Shown here in pieces: positions 5,925-10,671 of a DNA stretch of 10,671 bases (the first letter of the stretch is position 1; each line of letters begins with the position of its first letter). Made by a program: the position numbers and the translations under genes. Source of the DNA: Bacillus_I endophytica_A (GTDB lineage: Bacteria; Bacillota; Bacilli; Bacillales; Bacillaceae_H); NCBI RefSeq assembly GCF_026790145.1, contig NZ_JALAMS010000040.1, positions 1 through 10,671 on the forward strand. Reading direction: 5' to 3'. The notes under the pieces are model-generated. The model saw nothing but the letters and a program-made list of their open reading frames with translations. It was not told the DNA's origin and did no database searches.

Positions 5925-6769
5925 CCTTTACTTTGGGAAGGAGGCGGAAATTTTTGAAGTGGAAGAAGACAAACACGTTCTTCAAAAATCGTCTGGATAG
6001 TGGAAATTAAAACATGATCCCATTTATCTGTATAAAGGTGAATTTTACGCGGAGCCCATTTTAAAAGCGGGGCAATAATTCTTTCATTCACGCGTAAAGA
6101 CGGATATTCTGTTAGAAACTCTTTTCTTGCTTTTTCAACGCTCTCTTTAGTTATCTCCAAAAATGGCTCTTCATAAAACCGAAATTCACCATTATATACA
6201 ATGGAAATATGCTGAAACCACGTTTTCTTTTTTTGAATAATATCACGTAATTCATGAATAAAAACTTGATAGTCTTCTTCTTTCTCATGCTCTTCAACGC
6301 CAAGCTGAATATAGTGATAAATTCGTTGATAGTACTCTTTTAACCGAAATGTTCTAAAGGCATCAAAAGAGAAAGCTAAATCTTCTTGAAGGAAATCTTG
6401 AACAGCTTCATTTACAAGTTGCCACCTTGAATTTTTGTAAAGGGAACGTTCTTTTTCATCACACTTTATAACAGAATAGATTGTTGCAAAAAGCCGCTGC
6501 TGCTCTTCCCATGTACTATATAAAGAGAGGTCTTCTAAAAGATATGAAACAAATTTCTCTTCTTTCTCTCGAATAACATACGTTGTAAAAGCAGGTACAA
6601 TAATATTTTTCATTGTCGTTTCTCTATGTTCATTTATATGAATGAAAATTTTGGTATTAATTCGATTAATTGTACAAAGCCTGTTTACACGCGTTCTTCT
6701 TCGAAAATGCTTTAATAAGTTATGCATTATAATTGCTTCATCTTCTCGTTCGAACGTTACACTAATCAA
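5921..6769 (-). CDS. ytxC: Putative sporulation protein YtxC
   Basis: A 282-residue protein matching the YtxC family (annotated as sporulation protein, about 280 residues) in length and position between dnaI and thrS. The molecular function is unknown. It is mostly alpha-helical and charged, with no signal peptide or membrane segment. Recognisable stretches are SFDAFRTFRLKEYYQRI near the middle and an acidic segment (LGVEEHEKEEDYQVFIHELRDII). The start used is TTG at 6769, with a strong AAGGGGGG site about 8 bases upstream; a downstream ATG (residue 15) has no comparable site. The gene follows the dnaI terminator by about 50 bases, so it needs its own promoter, which I could not identify with confidence. 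It ends inside the thrS promoter. As I recall, B. subtilis has ytxB between dnaI and ytxC; it is absent here. Confidence 0.8.
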   Translation of the reverse strand: MISVTFEREDEAIIMHNLLKHFRRRTRVNRLCTINRINTKIFIHINEHRETTMKNIIVPAFTTYVIREKEEKFVSYLLEDLSLYSTWEEQQRLFATIYSVIKCDEKERSLYKNSRWQLVNEAVQDFLQEDLAFSFDAFRTFRLKEYYQRIYHYIQLGVEEHEKEEDYQVFIHELRDIIQKKKTWFQHISIVYNGEFRFYEEPFLEITKESVEKARKEFLTEYPSLRVNERIIAPLLKWAPRKIHLYTDKWDHVLISTIQTIFEERVCLLPLQKFPPPSQSKG

Positions 6770-6821
6770 ACAATTCCCCCCTTACCTAACATCGTCCCTT
6801 ACATATATATGGAAGGAAAGC

Positions 6822-6871
6822 AAAAAAAATGAGCAAGTCCATTACTTTTCGTAATAGACTTGCTCATTTTT
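6822..6871 (-). terminator. Strong terminator of nrdR-dnaB-dnaI
   Basis: A stem of about 20 bp with one mismatch: 6851-6871 pairs with 6845-6825 around the loop TTTTC (plus strand), followed by a run of eight T on the minus strand. The dnaI stop codon TGA (6866-6864) lies in the 5' arm, so the gene ends inside its own terminator. Confidence 0.92.
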
Positions 6872-7799
6872 GTTCTCTTCGGTTTTCCCCAACCAAATTC
6901 ACAGGAGTTGCAAGGGCTTTAACCCGCTCTACAATTCGAGCTGCTTTTAGCGCTTCTTCTTCACCACGCTGTGAGTATGTGAAATGATGTGTAAGCTCTT
7001 TGATTCCTAAATTTGATGTAAAGAATGTCGGTAAACTTTGATGCATTCGGTACTGAAGAATTGTTCCAATAATATCATCTCGTACCCAGCTGCTCATCGC
7101 CTCTGCCCCAATATCATCTAACATAAGTATAGGAGCTGTTTTCACAAGCTCAATTTTTTCTCCTAAGCTTGAATCTTTTAAAGAGTTTTTAAGCTCGCGT
7201 AGAAATTCAGGCAGATAAACAAGAATAGACTGAATGTTTCGCTTTGCTAACTCATTTGCAATGGCACCTAAAAAATATGTTTTTCCAACGCCAAACGATC
7301 CATATATATATAAACCTTTAGCAGGCTTTCCGTTTTCATAGTTTTGTAAAAACTCATGAACAAGCGTTAGCGCTTTAGCTCGCCCTCGTTCCATATCAAT
7401 ATTCCCCATTTTAGCATCCAAAATTTCACGAGGAAGATGAAGGCTTTTAATAAGGGTTTTGTACTCTTTTTCTTGATCATGGGCAATTTTATTTGGACAA
7501 CGATCATATTGTAAATCAATTGTTTTTCCTTGCAAAGTAAGCTTTGGCTCATATCCTTTCACTAAATTAATACATTGATCTAATGATGGACAGCTTTTGC
7601 ACTGTTTACTTTGAGTTGTATACTCATACATCTTCATTAAGCTACGATCAATCATCTTATCGTCAATTTCTGCTCGATGTTCTTGCAAAAATTCCTGCAC
7701 TTCTTTTTGATTTGTCACCATCATGCGCATTTTAGAAAGCCGTGTTTTAAAATCTGGCTTTTGCATTACTTTTTTTAAAGAACGATCAATTGGCTGCAC
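6864..7799 (-). CDS. dnaI: Primosomal protein DnaI, replicative helicase loader
   Basis: A 311-residue AAA+ ATPase that loads the hexameric replicative helicase (DnaC in Bacillus) onto DNA at oriC and at restarting forks, with DnaB and DnaD. The N-terminal helicase-binding domain carries a zinc site: C67, C70, C76 (QCKSCPSLDQC) and C101 (DRCPNK). The AAA+ domain has Walker A at 167-174 (GSFGVGKT), Walker B at 225-229 (LMLDD), sensor 1 near 261-263 (TSN) and a sensor 2 arginine near 288 (AARIVERV). The start chosen is GTG 7799: protein length and N-terminus (MQPIDRSL) then match DnaI of B. subtilis, and AGGTGAGG precedes it. A GTG three codons upstream (7808) lies inside that ribosome binding site. 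Third gene of nrdR-dnaB-dnaI, 64 bases after dnaB. Confidence 0.95.
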   Translation of the reverse strand: MQPIDRSLKKVMQKPDFKTRLSKMRMMVTNQKEVQEFLQEHRAEIDDKMIDRSLMKMYEYTTQSKQCKSCPSLDQCINLVKGYEPKLTLQGKTIDLQYDRCPNKIAHDQEKEYKTLIKSLHLPREILDAKMGNIDMERGRAKALTLVHEFLQNYENGKPAKGLYIYGSFGVGKTYFLGAIANELAKRNIQSILVYLPEFLRELKNSLKDSSLGEKIELVKTAPILMLDDIGAEAMSSWVRDDIIGTILQYRMHQSLPTFFTSNLGIKELTHHFTYSQRGEEEALKAARIVERVKALATPVNLVGENRREQK

Positions 7800-7863
7800 T
7801 TTCCTCACCTACCTTCACTAGTTACAAGACACTAGCTATCGTATCGCTTTTTCGACAAAAAGA

Positions 7864-9276
7864 CTACTCTTCTGACTCGCGATAGTGCTTTAATATCTCT
7901 TCCATTTTACGCTCTTCTTCTTTTATTTTCTCTTCATCATCTAGCTTTTCAACAGAATTTTCTTCTTTTTCTTTCAACCAATCAGGAACCATTTCTTTTC
8001 TTATAGGTTTTCTTGTCTTCTTATTTGTTGACTGCTTTTTCGTCTCTTCCCACTGCTGATATTCTTTATGCTCGTTCTTAGCGAGATCCATTGCTTCTTT
8101 TACTGTTTTAACTCCTTTTCGCGCCCAATGACTTGCAATTTTTTCTACGTATGACTTTGATAACTTCATATCTGTTTTAATCATCACGTAATAAATCAAA
8201 ACATTCACAACCCCGGGTGTTAGCTTCTGCTTAAACATCACATCTTCAATAATTTGCAAATCTGCTTTTGAAGCTTGAGCACCTTGTGACCATCCTTCCA
8301 GAAGCTCTCTTGGCGAAATATTATTTAAAAGCGGAATGAGCTCATCTTCAGGATTTTGCCCTATTAGCTCTTTCTCTTCCTCTTTTAATTTATCAGGCTG
8401 TATTTTTTCGACAAGCGTTGGCAAACTTTCCCCTGATTTAAATAAATACGTGTTTTGTGCCGACTTTCGAAGATTCTCAATGTTGATTTCATCATTTTCA
8501 TCAATTGCATCAATAACAACGTTTTTCATTTCTATCGGATCTATTTCATAAAGGAAGGAGATTTTTTGAATCGCTTCTCTCACTTCGCTTGTTAACGCTT
8601 TTTTAGGTACCATTGTATCACTAAGACCTGCTAGAAAAAGCTTAAAATCAAACGTGTGATCATCAAGTGATATACCGTTACTTTTTGCTTCTCCTACATA
8701 TTTAAAGTTTTCTTTATTCGTTAGTGTGCTTTTTACTTCTTTTTGCACACTGCTTATTTCGCTCATATGTAGAGTTTGGAATGTGTCATTGAAAGAACGA
8801 GTAACGTCCTTGAACTGATCTTTTGACAGAGGGGGGTACAAGAAATGTTGTTTAACATTTTGAAAAACGTTTTTACCTAGTCGATTGTATAAATAAACGT
8901 TTAGAACACCATCATTAAAAAATTCGTGAGGAGTTAGCGGTTGTATTAATTCATAAACAAAAAGCCTATGCTCTTGCTCCTCCTTCACGAATGTTTTTAA
9001 TAGACCAATTCCTTCTAACTTTTGACGCTCTCTATAGATTTCTGGAAGACCACACTGCATCATAGCCATTAAATAATGATGGGTGACTTCTTTTCCCCAG
9101 TGCTCTTTTTCTTTCAGTTGGCTCCATAATGTCATATACAAACTGTAGCCGATTGGACCGATAAGAGGCTGATAAAGCTTTGTAATAATTTGACGATCAT
9201 AGTCATGGAGAATATCATTTGTATGAACAACATAACGATCAATAGCAATCAATTCTTTCCAATGTTGAGAAGTCAT
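7864..9276 (-). CDS. dnaB: Replication initiation and membrane attachment protein DnaB
   Basis: A 470-residue protein of Firmicutes primosomes, not the DnaB helicase of E. coli. With DnaD and DnaI it loads the replicative helicase at oriC, and in B. subtilis it helps attach the origin to the membrane. The N-terminal winged-helix part contains DRQIITKLYQPLIGPIGYSLYMTLW (28-51). A middle part follows (about 205-300). The C-terminal DnaB/DnaD homology domain (about 318-410) ends with the motif Y376-x3-I380-x3-W384 in YVEKIASHWARKGVKT, linked in the family to DNA binding. A charged tail with PDWLKEKEE closes the protein. The start is ATG 9276 with AAAGGT about 9 bases upstream. It is preceded by nrdR (24-base gap) and followed by dnaI, the usual Bacillus order. 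Confidence 0.95.
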   Translation of the reverse strand: MTSQHWKELIAIDRYVVHTNDILHDYDRQIITKLYQPLIGPIGYSLYMTLWSQLKEKEHWGKEVTHHYLMAMMQCGLPEIYRERQKLEGIGLLKTFVKEEQEHRLFVYELIQPLTPHEFFNDGVLNVYLYNRLGKNVFQNVKQHFLYPPLSKDQFKDVTRSFNDTFQTLHMSEISSVQKEVKSTLTNKENFKYVGEAKSNGISLDDHTFDFKLFLAGLSDTMVPKKALTSEVREAIQKISFLYEIDPIEMKNVVIDAIDENDEINIENLRKSAQNTYLFKSGESLPTLVEKIQPDKLKEEEKELIGQNPEDELIPLLNNISPRELLEGWSQGAQASKADLQIIEDVMFKQKLTPGVVNVLIYYVMIKTDMKLSKSYVEKIASHWARKGVKTVKEAMDLAKNEHKEYQQWEETKKQSTNKKTRKPIRKEMVPDWLKEKEENSVEKLDDEEKIKEEERKMEEILKHYRESEE

Positions 9277-9300
9277 ATTATTCGTACCTTTCTTCTCCGG

Positions 9301-9765
9301 TTATTTCTGCTGTTCTTTTTTAATTAATTCTTTTAATTCATCAATAAATACGTTAATATCTTTAAATTGACGGTAAACAGAAGCAAAACGAACATAAGCT
9401 ACTTCATCAATCTTTGCTAAACGTTCCATTACCATTTCACCAATAAAATCAGATGAAATTTCAGATCCTCCTTGATTGCGGAGCTCTGTTTCAATTTCTC
9501 GTACTGTTTCCTCAAGTTTTTTTAATGGTACCGCTCTTTTTTCACAAGCCCTAATAAGACCGCGTAAGATTTTTTCTCGACTAAATTCTTCACGCACGCC
9601 ATCTTTTTTAACAATAATAAGCGGAATTTCTTCTACTTTTTCAAAGGTTGTGAAACGATAATGACAGTATTCACATTCACGACGCCTACGAATAGCACGT
9701 CCTTCATCACTTGGTCGTGAATCTAAGACTCTTGTGCTATTTGAATGGCAAGAAGGACATTTCAT
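9301..9765 (-). CDS. nrdR: Transcriptional repressor NrdR
   Basis: A 154-residue repressor of ribonucleotide reductase genes. It senses ATP and dATP and binds paired NrdR boxes in nrd promoters. The N-terminal zinc ribbon has C3, C6, C31 and C34 (MKCPSCHSNS and RRECEYCHYRF) with the basic stretch RAIRRRRE between the pairs. The ATP-cone domain covers about residues 46-136, beginning IIVKKDGVREEFSREKILRGLIRACEKR. Length is normal. The start is ATG 9765, with TTGGAG about 9 bases upstream. It is first in nrdR-dnaB-dnaI, linking nucleotide supply with replication start. I saw no NrdR box in front of it, so its own promoter is not obviously a target. Confidence 0.96.
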   Translation of the reverse strand: MKCPSCHSNSTRVLDSRPSDEGRAIRRRRECEYCHYRFTTFEKVEEIPLIIVKKDGVREEFSREKILRGLIRACEKRAVPLKKLEETVREIETELRNQGGSEISSDFIGEMVMERLAKIDEVAYVRFASVYRQFKDINVFIDELKELIKKEQQK

Positions 9766-9798
9766 ATTCTCAGCTCCAACTTCTCACTTTTGTATTTT

Positions 9799-9827
9799 TA
9801 TCTTATAGAACTTCTTTTATAAATACA
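9799..9827 (-). promoter_or_regulatory. Weak candidate promoter for nrdR-dnaB-dnaI
   Basis: On the minus strand TTGTAT, a 17-base spacer and TAAGAT, each with four matches of six to the sigma-A consensus, about 35-60 bases upstream of nrdR. The 130 bases between the speH terminator and nrdR are AT-rich and offer other weak boxes, so this is only the best-placed one. Confidence 0.3.
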
Positions 9828-9890
9828 AGGTTTATTACAAACAGTTCTACTTTCTACTACTTAGTTTGCCACTTATAAAAGGATATAACA

Positions 9891-9918
9891 AAAAAGAGGT
9901 GTACATAGACACCTCTTT
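9891..9918 (-). terminator. Terminator of speH
   Basis: On the minus strand AAAGAGGTGT (9918-9909) pairs perfectly with ACACCTCTTT (9902-9893) around a 6-base loop and runs into TTTTTTG. It lies 14 bases after the speH stop codon. Confidence 0.92.
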
Positions 9919-9932
9919 CTACAGCTGTATTA

Positions 9933-10313
9933 TTATAACGCATTTGCTTGATTTTGTTTAATTTGAACAGGACCCATTCCACGTGGAACTTCGATATTTT
10001 CACGAGTTGTTGCTCCTAGCTCTTCAGCAATGTAATCTGCTGCAATGTTAGGATCCATCTCTCCACATGTATAAACATCAATGCTTGCATAGCCGTGCTC
10101 TGGGAAACTGTGAATTGTTAAATGAGACTCCGAAATAATAACAACTCCACTTACACCTTGTGGAGCAAATTTATGAAAAGCTACTTCTCGAACTTCAGCA
10201 CCTGATTTTAGCGCTGCATCAACGAACGTTTTTTCAATAAAATCCATATCATTTAACTTGTTAAAATCGCATCCCCATAGCTCTGAGATTACGTGACGAC
10301 CAATTGTTTCCAT
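9933..10313 (-). CDS. speH: S-adenosylmethionine decarboxylase proenzyme
   Basis: A 126-residue class 1B AdoMet decarboxylase (SpeH, also called SpeD in Bacillus). It decarboxylates S-adenosylmethionine to give the aminopropyl donor for spermidine synthesis. The proenzyme cleaves itself between E62 and S63 in SESHLTIHSFPEHGY, and S63 becomes the pyruvoyl cofactor. The other active-site residues, H68 and C83 (YTCGE), are present at the positions known for the Thermotoga maritima enzyme. The start is ATG 10313, with AAGGGGGAAA ending 7 bases upstream. It is a single gene between its own promoter and terminator. In B. subtilis, as I recall, it is cotranscribed with gapB; here 360 bases of non-coding DNA and a terminator lie upstream. 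The structured leader described separately can mask the ribosome binding site, so translation is probably regulated. Confidence 0.97.
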   Translation of the reverse strand: METIGRHVISELWGCDFNKLNDMDFIEKTFVDAALKSGAEVREVAFHKFAPQGVSGVVIISESHLTIHSFPEHGYASIDVYTCGEMDPNIAADYIAEELGATTRENIEVPRGMGPVQIKQNQANAL

Positions 10314-10464
10314 ACTTATGTTTCCCCCTTCAACATTTTTAAATACAAATTCCTTATAAGTCTCTGATCAATAACGCACGTTAACTACCACGGGGGAAAG
10401 TTAGTCCAAGGAGGTCCTAACCCTTTAAGTAGCTAGCCTGCAAAAGGCTTATAAGAATTTCACA
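10314..10464 (-). ncRNA. Structured cis-regulatory leader of speH, class not recognised
   Basis: About 150 bases from the predicted transcription start to speH. P1: AAATTCTTATAAG (10460-10448) pairs with CTTATAAGGAATTT (10360-10347), 13 bp with one bulged G. Inside P1, a small hairpin GCCT/AGGC (10448-10445 with 10439-10436) shares its outer pair with P1; P3 pairs TAGCTAC (10435-10429) with GTAGTTA (10388-10382); P4 pairs GTTAG (10421-10417) with CTAAC (10404-10400); TAAC/GTTA (10383-10372) caps a tetraloop and competes with P3 for two bases. TTTCCCCC, left single-stranded between P4 and P3, can form a pseudoknot with the ribosome binding site. No U-tract follows, so translational control is more likely than attenuation. 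I do not recognise it as a common riboswitch class. Confidence 0.65.
10321..10330 (-). promoter_or_regulatory. speH ribosome binding site, complementary to a leader segment
   Basis: AAGGGGGAAA on the minus strand. Eight of these bases, GGGGGAAA (10328-10321), are exactly complementary to TTTCCCCC at 10399-10392 in the same leader. The site is G-rich and not the usual AAGGAGG, which fits selection for pairing with that segment. Confidence 0.7.
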
Positions 10465-10470
10465 AAACAT

Positions 10471-10499
10471 AGTATACTTTGTTTATAATTTTTTTGCAA
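10471..10499 (-). promoter_or_regulatory. Sigma-A promoter of speH
   Basis: On the minus strand TTGCAA (10499-10494), a 17-base spacer and TATACT (10476-10471). Transcription would begin near 10464, so the transcript opens with the 5' arm of the leader's closing helix. Confidence 0.8.
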
Positions 10500-10626
10500 C
10501 ACATCTTTTTTAAATAAAAAAGAGAAATGCCACTTCGTTAGGATTTGTGAAGCTATATTTATTTATGATCTCATTTTTAAAATGAGAAATATTTCTATAA
10601 AGCTTTATTTCCAATTAAAATTATGT
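10500..10626. other. AT-rich non-coding stretch upstream of the speH promoter, three short palindromes
   Basis: No open frame with a ribosome binding site was found on either strand. Three inverted repeats stand almost side by side: 10569-10587 (TCTCATTTT and its complement around one base), 10586-10595 (GAAATATTTC) and 10597-10608 (ATAAAGCTTTAT). A fourth, CTTTTTTAAATAAAAAAG, lies at 10505-10522 just before the speH -35 box. They may be operator sites or chance symmetry in AT-rich DNA. Confidence 0.4.
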
Positions 10627-10655
10627 AAAAAAGCCCACCATTAAGGTGGGCTTTT
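10627..10655 (-). terminator. Terminator of a gene beyond the right edge
   Basis: On the minus strand AAAAGCCCACC (10655-10645) pairs with GGTGGGCTTTT (10639-10629) around a 5-base loop and continues into TTTTTT. The remaining bases to 10671 are too few to identify the gene. This stop, followed by a new promoter, shows that speH is transcribed separately from whatever lies upstream. Confidence 0.85.
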
Positions 10656-10671
10656 CAGACCGTAGACAAAC

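Noticed and set aside
6790..6821. Sigma-E or sigma-K promoter for ytxC from CATATATAT
   Set aside because: The -10-like sequence deviates at key positions and no matching -35 is visible; not strong enough to list.
7815..7835. Small inverted repeat (ACTAG/CTAGT) between dnaB and dnaI as a terminator
   Set aside because: The stem is only 5 bp with an 8-base loop and no U-tract; dnaB and dnaI are most likely cotranscribed.
9766..9890. NrdR box upstream of nrdR
   Set aside because: No pair of sequences resembling the NrdR box consensus could be seen in the AT-rich gap.
10455..10490. Plus-strand promoter from TTCACA and TATAAT near 10455-10488
   Set aside because: Spacing is 19 bases with a weak -35, and no plus-strand gene follows before the window ends; the boxes are the AT-rich complement of the speH promoter.
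1..10671. Mobile elements, prophage genes, CRISPR arrays, defence genes, tRNA or rRNA genes
   Set aside because: None seen: genes are conserved core genes in a known order, with no direct repeat arrays, transposase or integrase motifs.

Overview
The window is a low-GC Firmicute chromosome segment, almost certainly Bacillaceae (spore protein SspI, sporulation protein YtxC, DnaB/DnaI helicase loading, T-box and L20-type leaders). Protein sequences are close to those remembered for Bacillus subtilis, and the gene set fits the Bacillus/Priestia megaterium group; the species is an inference. It is core chromosome: no transposase, phage gene, CRISPR array, tRNA or rRNA was seen. All complete genes lie on the minus strand, so transcription runs from high to low coordinates. 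The only plus-strand gene is the 3' end of sspI at the left edge.

In transcription order from the right edge: a terminator of a gene outside the window (about 10627-10655); a 360-bp stretch without a gene, holding a strong promoter and a compact structured leader in front of speH (S-adenosylmethionine decarboxylase, spermidine synthesis); a terminator; then nrdR-dnaB-dnaI, coding for the ribonucleotide reductase repressor and two proteins that load the replicative helicase, closed by a strong terminator. Next come ytxC, then thrS behind a threonine T-box leader, then infC-rpmI-rplT (IF3, L35, L20) behind two promoters and an L20-type attenuator leader, closed by a terminator. Last is a small operon with its own promoter: ysdA (DUF1294 membrane protein), an all-alpha dUTPase and ysdC (M42 aminopeptidase). 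It ends at a 46-bp perfect palindrome shared with convergent sspI.

Several starts differ from the longest open frames: ysdC (GTG 1259), ysdA (ATG 2075), infC (ATT 3310), thrS (ATG 5577), dnaI (GTG 7799).

The region links translation (thrS, infC, rpmI, rplT), DNA replication (dnaB, dnaI) and nucleotide supply (nrdR, dUTPase). Three genes or operons carry RNA-level control: T-box for thrS, L20 leader for infC, and an RNA I could not assign to a known class in front of speH. The speH leader is the best candidate for something undescribed. It starts with a 13-bp closing helix right at the predicted transcription start and contains an 8-nt segment exactly complementary to the speH ribosome binding site.
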